Below are positions 54,966-64,000 of a stretch of DNA of 64,000 nt, piece by piece. The stretch's first letter is position 1, and each line of letters begins with the position of its first letter. A model generated the notes under the pieces. That model did not search any database and was not told the DNA's origin. It saw only the letters and a list, made by a program, of their open reading frames with translations. Made by a program: the position numbers and the translations under genes. The stretch comes from Mixophyes australis (taxonomy: Eukaryota; Chordata; Amphibia; Anura; Limnodynastidae), in the NCBI GenBank assembly GCA_036250195.1, contig JAVHZZ010000011.1:345001-409000 (forward strand), given 5' to 3'.

Positions 54966-55730
54966 GTCTTTATCTAACCAAAATGTTTCCAGGTCATTAA
55001 CTTTTATTTTCTAGGCACAACTGTAGCACCCTAATAGGTAATCCTAACATTGAGAGTACTGCTCAATGTTGTAAGTTAATGAGTCCCATATTGCAGTAAG
55101 TAAACAGCAGCTGGAAAATTATAGCCGTGAGAGAAACAAGAAGAGGCATTCTGGGCTTTAAACAGTACAGGAAGGAAGGAAGCAAAGAACAGATAGAAAG
55201 ATGGAGAGATAGAGACAGGGGTTGGAGGTTGAAGAGACAGTAGATTCGGCGAAGAAAGGTGGTAGTTGGAAAAATACAAGGGGAGGCATTGGGGTATTTT
55301 GAGGTGATAGGAAGAGAAGTGGAGTAAGGAGACAGTGTGGACCAGCCTCAACTTACTGTGGTTCTTCAGGACTATTGAGAGCAAAACAAACATCTGTACA
55401 AGGAACATCCCCATGTAACATATTCCTACCAGAATGACTGAGTATCAAGGCCTTACCAACCAGTACCTGGCTGACCAGGCAGTTAGGTACCATCGCCCTT
55501 TCCAAACACTCTGGGACTTTTGAGCCTTGTAAACTGGTTTCTCATACTTCTTCAAGAAAAGCTTTCTCTTTAAAAGAGTGTGTTTCTTCTGGTCTTGCTT
55601 GGTAGTGGTTACTCACTTATACCTAGGATGGGGTTGGTGGCACATCTTCTCCACACACAAGGACACATCTACAAAAGAAGGTACTACGCAGTGTTAGATA
55701 CAAGTCAGTGATAATGATTAGCTTTGCACA
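54966..55730. other. No recognisable feature
   Basis: Purine-rich from about 55130 to 55330. A minus-strand frame there is composition-driven. Confidence 0.45.
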
Positions 55731-55734
55731 CCAA

Positions 55735-55898
55735 GGGCTAAACGTATTATGCTCTGTTTTTTTCATCTTGCGGGAGATCGGCGACTTTGCATGTAAAATT
55801 TAAAGCGGTGCTGGCTTGTAAAGGCAAGTTTGCCTTTACAATGCAAAGTCGCGTATCTCCTGCGAGATTAAAAAACCAGAGCATAATACATTTACCCC
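55735..55898. mobile_element. Palindromic MITE, GGGGTAAATGTATTATG family, copy 2
   Basis: GGGCTAAACGTATTATGCTC pairs with the complement at the right end (GAGCATAATACATTTACCCC). The inner CGGGAGATCGGCGACTTTGC arm pairs with GCAAAGTCGCGTATCTCCTG. Same family as 41016-41203, with a shorter interior. Confidence 0.85.
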
Positions 55899-55929
55899 AA
55901 GTGTGCACTGTTAGCATATATGTATGAAG

Positions 55930-57665
55930 CTGTGATGCTTAAGTAGGTATTGGGCATAAGGCCCTCAGGTAGACACAGGGCGCAAGGCCCTCAGGTAGGA
56001 GCTTGTCTCCCCCGCTGCTACAGATAGCTTTAGTAATCCATACATAGAAACATTAAATTATCCTCTAGCCTTACAAACTAACTTTCTGAGTCAACATTGC
56101 TTATTACTATTGGAATCTCTGGGGGCTGATAATACGCTTCAGGAAAAGTAAATAATATAAGCTCATAAAATTTTCAATACCATTATAATAAAGTCCCTTG
56201 TAAGGTTTGATATAGTGAAACCGCCAGGAGACTTTACGTAATTTAGTGCCATTAGTATTAACTATCTGCCCATGAACATGATTAAATAGTATGACATACT
56301 GCGCCTCCTCATTCCATCACATTTTTGGGATTTCACTGATTTCAGTAACTAGTTGTTACTGACTACTCAGGCTGGCACCACTTTGCCAGCCAACGACTGA
56401 ATACCATCTTAACATGATGTCCCCATTTGTAGGAAGATGACCGGAGCAGGTGAGTATTAATTACTCTTTTAGGTCGGGCACAAGGCCCGGGGGCACCTTC
56501 AGGTACTAGGCCTGTGGCGCAGGTAGCGGTGGCCATTGTAGGTGTTAAGAGGGCACAAGGCCCTAGTTCTTAGAGGGCACAAGGCCCTAGTTCTTAGAGG
56601 GCACAATGCACTAGTTCTTAGAGGGCACACGGCCCTTAGGTAGGTATAGGGCAGGAGGCCCTCAGGTAGGAGCGCAGCTCCCCCGCAGGGCACCAGGCTC
56701 TTAAGTAGGTATCGGGCATAAGGCCCTAAGGTAGACACAGGGTGCAAGGCCCTCAGGTAGGAGCTTGTCTCCCCCGCTGGGCATAAGGCCCGTAAGTAGC
56801 TTCTGGCTGTAGGCCAGAATAGGCAGGAGCTCGACTCCCCCGCAGGGCGCAAGGCCCTGAGCTGTAGTTGGGCGCAAGGCCCTGCCCTGTAGGAGGGCGC
56901 AAGGCCCTTTAGTGCAGCGAGGCATAGGACTCTGGATAGGGAAGCGATAGGCTTCCGTGAGCGTAGCAGGGTGGCTGCCCTGTAGCGTAGCAAGGACTCC
57001 GGGTCCTTGCTGGTAGATGGACATAAGGTCCCTGACTGGAAGTGGGCAGTAGGCCCTTGTAGTTGGCAGTGGGCATTCGGCCCAGATCTAGCGGCACGCT
57101 ATGTCCTGACGTAGAGTAGGGAACACTCGGTTCCTAAGTAGGTACGCAGCAGAGTTCTGGAGCGGTGTATAGAACCCCCTCCATCCGTCCGGAAGGGCAC
57201 CTATGTCCTGAGCCCCAGGACAAGGCGGGCTTAACAGCCGGGGCTCAGGCCACGGGCGTAGGCCTGTGGGGCACAGTGTCTCAGGATGCGAGAGTGGTCG
57301 GTCTGAGGCAAAGTACGGTGTGGTGAGTTCCATAGCGGTCCCTCGGGATTGGGTAAGTAACAGAGGTGTTGGGAAGGGCTGTCGTGGTGCTGTCTCTCTT
57401 GTCTTACAGGTGCTGATCGGAAGACAAAGTACGCAGAAGGAGCCAAGGGGGCCCCATCGGAGAGTCGCGTACATCAGTATAGCCCCGGCGACTGCTGTTC
57501 CCTTGGTGCACTCACCTTGGGGAACTGTCCCTCCCGTATTCTCCCTTTTCCCCTTACAGCAAAACGAGTGCCCTGTACACGAAGTCAGGGGCCTTCTCCC
57601 CCTGCGGCGTTTGGGCGCTCGGACATCCCCCACCCCTTCCCCCATGGGCACCTCACATCTCTATA
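55930..57665. repeat. GGGCNNAAGGCCC-rich GC block, probable LTR-element material
   Basis: The motif GGGCACAAGGCCC (variants GGGCGCAAGGCCC, GGGCATAAGGCCC) recurs many times from about 55955 to 57075, including three near-identical 24-base units at 56550-56620. The segment 55945-56020 duplicates 56700-56778. From 57090 to 57660 the sequence is GC- and CpG-rich with a plus-strand mini-intron-like pair (GTAAGTAACAG at 57353 and TTGTCTTACAG ending at 57410) and C-rich ends. The frames on both strands are not supported as genes. I cannot assign the element. Confidence 0.6.
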
Positions 57666-58074
57666 AAGTGTCAGATCCACAACCAAGTCAAGAGCATTAG
57701 ACACCCAAGGCCAAGAAGTGTAAAGTGGTTTGTAGCAAACAAAGGGCTTGCTTGGGTAGGTGTTTTTGCATGCACAGTTATCACAAGTAGACACAAACAG
57801 ATGAACATCAAAACAAAGTTGAGACCACCAAATTTGCTGAAGTATTAATTTAGAGGGTTTATGTGTCCTGAAATGACCAGCAGTCTAAGAATCATGAAAA
57901 GTCTGTATCTGATTCTGGCCGGTCACATTCACCTCCCACGTGGTCAAGATGGTTGTCCCAACATCGAAAAAGTTCATACCCAATGCTGTGGCACCAGTGG
58001 TTAACTGGCAAACAGCGCAAAAGGGTTATTACCCGGGAGTGTAAATGTATTTATTTCCATATTATTCATGTACT
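57666..58074. other. No recognisable feature
   Basis: Unassigned sequence. Confidence 0.45.
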
Positions 58075-58345
58075 GATATGTGAGTTCTGATCCCCTTATC
58101 CAGGCAACTTGTTTCTGTAACTTTTCTGAAGAAAGGAAGTCCCATGCTAATTAAGCCTTTTGATCTGATAGTGACCAACAAATCTATTTTTCCTGAATGC
58201 ACAGCAGGGGACCATTAAGGGGAACTTTCAGAATAATGAAACAACAAGTAATATGGGAAATCACAGATTGATGTAAATTTTAAATTATGTTAAATCCAAG
58301 TTTGGAGACTATATTACATCCTGATGCTAAACATTAAATGTGATT
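58075..58345 (+). repeat. Unclassified dispersed repeat, copy B
   Basis: Homologous to 15230-15560: shared CAGATTGATGTAAATTTTA, ATATTACATCCTGATG and TTAAATGTGATTATC blocks. Confidence 0.6.
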
Positions 58346-58807
58346 ATCAGCAAAGCAGAGTGGGGGCCTCTTTGAGCATACGTGGGGGTGGGTTTGGGGT
58401 TTTACTGCGCGTGCTTGCACCTTGTAGAGTAGGGGTCTCTAGATGGTGATTTTCTGCCCCTGAATTCATTAAAGAAAAAAGATATGACCCAAATCCAAAA
58501 ATGTAAACATATCAAAAGTTTTATGAGTTCAGTTAAATAATGGGGGTCCTTAGTCTTTATAATGAGCCAAAATATGTTGGGCACTGTTAGTGGTAAAAGG
58601 GACTTCAAGAAGTTCTAAAAGAAGTTATATTTGGGGTCAGAACAGTGGATAACTCAATTAAATTGCTTCAAAAAAAACACTTGACTTAGAATCCAATATT
58701 AAAATGTTTATAATATACTGTATATTAAATTTGCTGTCACCCCCACTCTCTCAATAAATTCTTTCCAATTTGTCTAGTTACTGCTGACAGATTCTAATTC
58801 AGTTTAA
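58346..58807. other. No recognisable feature
   Basis: AT-rich flank and target region of the L1-like insertion. Confidence 0.5.
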
Positions 58808-60360
58808 GATATACTACGTAGCCTATTCGCTCTTGTTATTGAGCCTCTGGCTGCTAGAATCCGAAATAATCGCGAAATATCAGGCATTCAGGTGGGCCCC
58901 TCTACACATAAGATCGCTCTGTATGCGGACGACGTCCTTCTGTCTATTACTAACCACAACACGGCGGTGCCCCCCCTTTTAGATGAACTAGACCTTTATG
59001 GGGAGGAGGTTTGGGGATTCCTGACTTCCGAAGATATTATCTCTGTGCCCAGCTCGCTCAATGTGTCTTGTGGTCTGGTCCGACGCAAGCCAGAGTTTGG
59101 TCCAAAATCGAGGCTGAGGGTCTGGGATTGCTCTCTTTATCGTCTCTCCTATGGCATCCAAGATCTCGTTGCTCTAAACGATTGTTGCTTCATCCAGTAG
59201 TCGCACATTCTCTATCCATTTGGGATTCGTCATCCCAGAAATTTGCCTTGTCTCCCCATCCCTCCCCGGTTATTCCGCTATTCAACTCTCCGGAATTTCC
59301 CCCAGGTCTTCATCATAGCGCATTCCAGCCGTGGTACTCGCGGGGAGTCACTTACCTTAATCATCTAACCACCTCTGCAACTTTTCCTCAGTTTTCTGAA
59401 ATACAATCACATATCCACATTTCCTCAAAACACTTCTATCAGTTCTTGCAACTCCATCACTTTCATAGTGGTGTTAAAGATCGTCTTCTATCCCGACCTC
59501 TCTCCACATTTGAAGCCCTCTGTCTACGCCAATCTTCAACCAAAGGGCTAATTTCAACGCTTTACTACGAACTTGCTCCTTCCTCTTCAACTTCTAGGGC
59601 CTCTCATGAACTGGCTTGGGAGCAGGACCTTGGTGAGGAGCTCTCGGAGGAGGAGTGGTCTGAGATATACGAAAATGCCGCCTCTAGCTCCATCTGCGTT
59701 ATAATCAAGGAGAACGTCTATAAAGTGCTATACCGATGGTGCTCAAAATTATCAGGCTTCTGGGTTGAGATTAGAGGCCTGATTAGTGCAATTCTTCAGG
59801 TGGACATTCCCCTGGAGCCCAAATTCTTTCTACTCCCTCTGGGGGCTCCCTCGTCATTCCGACATCAGAATAAATTGATTAGGCACATTGTTTCTGGCAG
59901 ACTCAACGGATGGAGTATATGACCAGCATTATTCGGAATACTTCGAGAGCTTTCACCAAAGTTTGGGATCCATGGTTAGCATTCTTTCAGGCGTGCCCAC
60001 CCTTTACATAATCCAGTTCTAATACCTCACTTCTTTCTTGGACTTCTTTCCTTTTATATCGGATCTAGTCACCTCCTACCTTTCTTCCTTTTCCACCTTT
60101 TCTCTTGCTCCTTTTTTCCTCTATACCCTCTCTTTCCTTCTTTCGTCTTTCAACAAAAACTTTGGGTCACTCGCTACCACTACATTATAAGATTCGTTTG
60201 ACTTAGTGTTTCATATGTTTTATGCTGATCGTTGATTTGATTACTTCTTCTTGTCTAATTCTTATAACTGTATTCACTTTGTCAATCGTTTTTTATTGTT
60301 ATCTTGACCTGGCAAAATAATTTATTTTTTTTTAAAAAAAATGATATACTACGTAGCCTA
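58808..60360 (+). mobile_element. 5'-truncated L1-like insertion with perfect 18-bp TSD
   Basis: GATATACTACGTAGCCTA occurs exactly at 58808-58825 and 60343-60360. Between them is a LINE starting inside the RT domain and ending in an A-rich tail (60334-60341). 5' truncation, the A-tail and a long perfect target duplication are the hallmarks of target-primed reverse transcription. The AT-rich left junction (TTTAA|GATA) fits an L1-type endonuclease site. The 3' UTR (about 59950-60333) is pyrimidine-rich. The absence of differences between the two duplications argues for a fairly recent event. Confidence 0.95.
58828..59960 (+). pseudogene. L1-like (Tx1-like) ORF2 C-terminal part with two internal deletions
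   Basis: Reads FALVIEPLAARIRNNREISG, then THKIALYADDVLLSITN with an intact YADD catalytic motif (58922-58933). At DELDLYGE it jumps, near GGGGAGGAGG (about 58999-59008), into another frame: GIPDFRRYYLCAQLAQCVLW, HPVVAHSLSIWD, LSEEEWSEIYENAASS and VYKVLYRW. That is the normal downstream order of L1 ORF2 but without the RT thumb. After VLYRW it runs directly to CSKLSGFWVEI, so the usual CCHC zinc-knuckle stretch is missing in frame. The 303-residue frame (59011-59922) is therefore a deletion product of a larger protein. It is non-functional. Confidence 0.88.
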
Positions 60361-61690
60361 ACGAGAACCCTCTAATATTATTAGGTAGAGAGTAAGGACT
60401 GAAACTGTGTCCAGACTAATACGGGACCAGAGATATGGACTCACATGGTGTCAGTTCTGGAAACTCAGATGCCTTACTCTACCCCCCAGAACGTATCTAT
60501 GACGAAGGTCTGCTGTCACTGCTACTGAGTTCGGCCTTTTTATTTTTTATTACTGTAGTAATCGAGATGTGATAGTCTAAAGCTGGTAATCTATCCCCTA
60601 AAGATCAATGATATAGACTAAATTGACAGCTAATCTGATTACATTAGGTGTAACATTTTCTCACAAAATCACCAGATTAAATTGATTGGAGTGTATATTG
60701 TAATTATATGGTTAAAGTCTAACAATCCCATTGCACATAGACTGCAAATTACAAAGTTGTGGCCTGTATGAAGCAATCATTAATATTTTCATTTCAGATT
60801 AAAAGAAATGTGTTGAGTGTGCGGTATGTTGATATGATTGTACAGAAATGTAATTGTTTGCTGAGGAACAAGAAAATGAATAACAGTTTTAGATATTATT
60901 AACCTAAGAAAGAATCAGATGGAATTAATTGAGGACTAAACAGCACTATGAGATTTTCTGGTAATGAACAAGAATGAAAGAGAAGGATAAATATTTAGGG
61001 ATGGAGATGTGGTTTGATTTTATTGTGCAAATGACACAGTTTTGGATGTAACCCTCATGCTACTTACTGAAGAGAAATATAATGCTTCACTAACCTGCGA
61101 AAATAGAAAAAAAATCAGTAATTTGTCTTAAGCAAAACAAATGGAGCTTTTCTGTAGACGTGTTGAGACAAGTGACTCAAATGTCTCATTATAACAATAG
61201 GAGTCATTTTCACATTATACCATAAACAATAGTATCACACAATACAGAGAAGCTGTCACACAATCTGAGATTTCTTTCTATGTCTGATACAATTCTAGAT
61301 CATTCTTTATTCACACAAGATAAATGTAAATGCTACTGTGTATTTAACTACCCGGCATTCCAGACCTGCAGGATTGCCCAGATTGTGTCAGCATGTGGTC
61401 ATAGAGAGGGGAGATGTGACCGCCATCCAGTAGGAAAAGCACAACCATCACAATATGCTGACATATCTCTGCTATAATGTATTATTTTTATTTTAAATGC
61501 AACTATTCAAATAACATTCATTTATAAAGCCTGGAGAATAAGGATACTGATTATTGCATTTACTTTACATAGAAAGTGGAGTTGTACTGTGAATAGACAT
61601 GTACATGGAACCTGTGTCAGATTAGTAAACATGTCATTATTACATGCTAGGGTTGGGTGATGTTTTAGGATGGAGAAAATGAGGATACAA
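60361..61690. other. No recognisable feature
   Basis: AT-rich, apparently non-coding sequence. Confidence 0.45.
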
Positions 61691-61696
61691 TTAATA

Positions 61697-61727
61697 GATA
61701 GATAGATATGAGATAGACAGATATGAG

Positions 61728-61758
<31 letters not shown>

Positions 61759-61810
61759 GATAGATATGAGATAGATAGATAGATATGAGATAGATAGATA
61801 GATAGATATG

Positions 61811-61855
<45 letters not shown>

Positions 61856-61857
61856 TG

Positions 61858-61902
<45 letters not shown>

Positions 61903-61957
61903 TGAGATAGATAGATAGATATGAGATAGATAGGAGATAGATAGATAGATAGATAGG

Positions 61958-61994
<37 letters not shown>

Positions 61995-61996
61995 TG

Positions 61997-62037
<41 letters not shown>

Positions 62038-62039
62038 TG

Positions 62040-62080
<41 letters not shown>

Positions 62081-62131
62081 TGAGATAGATAGATAGATAT
62101 GAGATAGATAGGAGATAGATAGATAGATAGG

Positions 62132-62164
<33 letters not shown>

Positions 62165-62219
62165 TGAGATAGATAGGAGATAGATAGATAGATAGATAGG
62201 AGATAGATAGATAGATATG

Positions 62220-62268
<49 letters not shown>

Positions 62269-62270
62269 TG

Positions 62271-62303
<33 letters not shown>

Positions 62304-62480
62304 TGAGATAGATAGATAGATATGAGATAGATAGGAGATAGATAGATAGATAGATAGATAGATATGAGATAGATAGATAGATATGAGATAGATAGGAGAT
62401 AGATAGATAGATAGGAGATAGATAGGAGATAGATAGATAGATAGATAGATAGGAGATAGATAGATAGATAGATAGATATG

Positions 62481-62521
<41 letters not shown>

Positions 62522-62523
62522 TG

Positions 62524-62564
<41 letters not shown>

Positions 62565-62623
62565 TGAGATAGATAGATAGATATGAGATAGATAGGAGAT
62601 AGATAGATAGATAGATAGATAGG

Positions 62624-62672
<49 letters not shown>

Positions 62673-62765
62673 TGAGATAGATAGGAGATAGATAGATAGA
62701 TAGGAGATAGATAGGAGATAGATAGATAGATAGATAGGAGATAGATAGATAGATAGATAGATATG

Positions 62766-62814
<49 letters not shown>

Positions 62815-62816
62815 TG

Positions 62817-62861
<45 letters not shown>

Positions 62862-62897
62862 TGAGATAGATAGGAGATAGATAGATAGATAGATAGG

Positions 62898-62934
<37 letters not shown>

Positions 62935-62946
62935 TGAGATAGATAG
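61697..62946. repeat. 1.25-kb GATA composite microsatellite
   Basis: (GATA)n punctuated by GATATGAGATA and GATAGGAGATA variants. The variant order repeats in larger blocks, e.g. ATGAGATAGATAGGAGATAG recurs many times. The minus strand stays open for 500 codons (YLSI repeats); this is a repeat artefact. Confidence 0.98.
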
Positions 62947-62949
62947 GGG

Positions 62950-63205
62950 GTGTGTTACCATATTCACTGCAAAATAAGGGCGTGCCAAATTCAAGTGCGC
63001 ACAGAAGCAGAGCTCTACGGCCATGAAAGTAACTAGTCTTTCTGCCGTACCTCTTACACCAACTCTGGAGCTAGTCTAAGTCCTGATCAGCAATGATAAC
63101 AGTCTCATGTGATTGCTGTAAGATGAGTTTGCAATCACAAGCAATTGTAAAATTATTTTTTATGTTCAATAGACATTAACAACATAATAATAAATGTGTA
63201 TCATG
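62950..63205 (+). repeat. GATTCATCAAGG-type dispersed repeat 3' part, copy 2
   Basis: From 63062 the sequence aligns with 29880-30010 (GAGCTAGTCTAAGTCCTGAT, TTTATGTTCAATAGACATTA). Confidence 0.55.
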
Positions 63206-64000
63206 GGAGAAAAAATAAATACATTTAAAACTGTTTTATCATTAATGCCTTTATTATTATACCATTTGACATTACTTTAATATTTTTCCCCTGTGTGCTC
63301 TTTCTATAATTTTAAATCTACATACTTCAGTACATTCTGTTGTTTTAACTTTTGAGTGTACACAAAACCTACAAAGGTTAAAGCCTGCTTCAGGCAATAT
63401 GTGATATCCACTTAATTTTATGTGTATTTGAATTAATAACAAACAAATACCTACAAACCACACATCATGCATAATATTAAAAAAACTAAAATTATATATA
63501 TATATATATATACGATGGCTTGGGGACAGAGAGATGGGTTTGGGTTGAAGAGAGTAGTGGGGCAGCAAGTGAAAAATGGGGACTAAAAACAGGGGAAAAT
63601 CGTACATGATGGAGCAGAGGGTCTGGTGTGCTTAAATCAGTCCAATGGCTTTAATTTAAAATAATAAAATAATTATCTGGAGAATGCGGAAGGACAGTAA
63701 ACTTGGGACATTTGGCTTGGAAGGAAATTGTGGTCTGACATAAGACATGTACTCATCAATAATATTGAAGAGAAAAGCATTCTCACGAATATCTGAGCTT
63801 CTGAAGTCACAAAATGGCAGGGCTGAATGAGTTATCTCACCAGTGCATTTTAATGTGATTTAATTCAGGTGCATTCACTTGCGAATGCCAGTTTATGATC
63901 AGCAAAAGGCCGGTCATGCCCCTAATCGCTTGGACACCAAGAATAATTGACCGGTGAGGCAGACATCTTACATATAGGAAATTGAAGGATCCTCGAGTGA
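63206..64000. other. No recognisable feature
   Basis: AT-rich, with a short TA run at about 63493-63513. The window ends in unassigned sequence. Confidence 0.45.

Noticed and set aside
57088..57651. 187-residue minus-strand ORF in GC-rich DNA
   Set aside because: Long chance frames are expected in GC-rich, stop-poor DNA; composition and position in a repeat block do not support a gene.
61522..63024. 500-residue minus-strand ORF of YLSI repeats
   Set aside because: Translation of a GATA microsatellite.
1..64000. CRISPR arrays, operons, prophage or other prokaryotic systems
   Set aside because: The regular arrays here are direct tandem repeats without unique spacers, and the whole window has the gene-poor, transposon-rich structure of a vertebrate genome.

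Overview
This window is vertebrate nuclear DNA, most likely from a frog or toad. The evidence is the repeat content: V-SINE-type SINEs with an L2-like tail, L2, CR1 and Tx1/L1-like LINEs, a DIRS-like tyrosine-recombinase retrotransposon, several Ty3/gypsy-type solo LTRs, and many hAT and other TIR elements. Micro- and minisatellites are very abundant. The species cannot be named from the sequence alone. Nearly all long open frames are repeat artefacts: tandem units that lack stop codons on one or both strands.

Layout. 1-20 kb: mostly unique or old DNA with a small hAT MITE (295-458), an LTR-like repeat (about 4999-5440, with a related minus-strand copy at 15.7-16.0 kb), an L2 LINE 3' end split by a hAT element that carries a 29-bp minisatellite (6.65-8.39 kb), a Tc1/mariner relic (9.29-9.6 kb), and minisatellites of 22, 21, 26 and 43 bp. 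A 1.45-kb ACATGTAC-type array lies at 18.2-19.6 kb. The best protein-coding signal is at 19.73-19.76 kb: a minus-strand first exon encoding the start of a signal peptide, ending in a phase-1 splice donor. Just upstream is a GC-box-rich, tandemly duplicated promoter-like stretch. That gene would run leftwards, with the microsatellite array in intron 1.

20-26 kb: a stack of nested transposons. A V-SINE is split by a hAT MITE. A gypsy gag relic is followed by a DIRS-like element whose RT domain is split by a solo LTR, and that LTR is itself split by a second V-SINE. 26-33 kb: mostly unassigned DNA, a TATA-bearing palindromic repeat at 27.7 kb, a 31-bp minisatellite, a possible plus-strand gene start with two putative exons (30901-30999, 31173-31266), a 23-bp minisatellite and a solo LTR. 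33-45 kb: L2-like and CR1 relics (the CR1 split by a solo LTR with a perfect 5-bp duplication), three palindromic MITEs and an LTR with internal 138-bp repeats. 45-52 kb: a GAG/CTC-rich minisatellite open in several frames, a decayed gypsy pol, and a second array of the same 31-bp minisatellite seen at 30 kb, in the opposite orientation. 52-64 kb: a hAT-like relic, an L1 fragment split by a solo LTR, a GGGC-AAGGCCC-rich repeat block, a 5'-truncated L1-like insertion with a perfect 18-bp target duplication, and a 1.25-kb GATA array.

No operon, CRISPR or other prokaryotic system is present, and no functional transposon gene is intact. The value of the window lies in its readable insertion history, its repeat families and two candidate gene starts.
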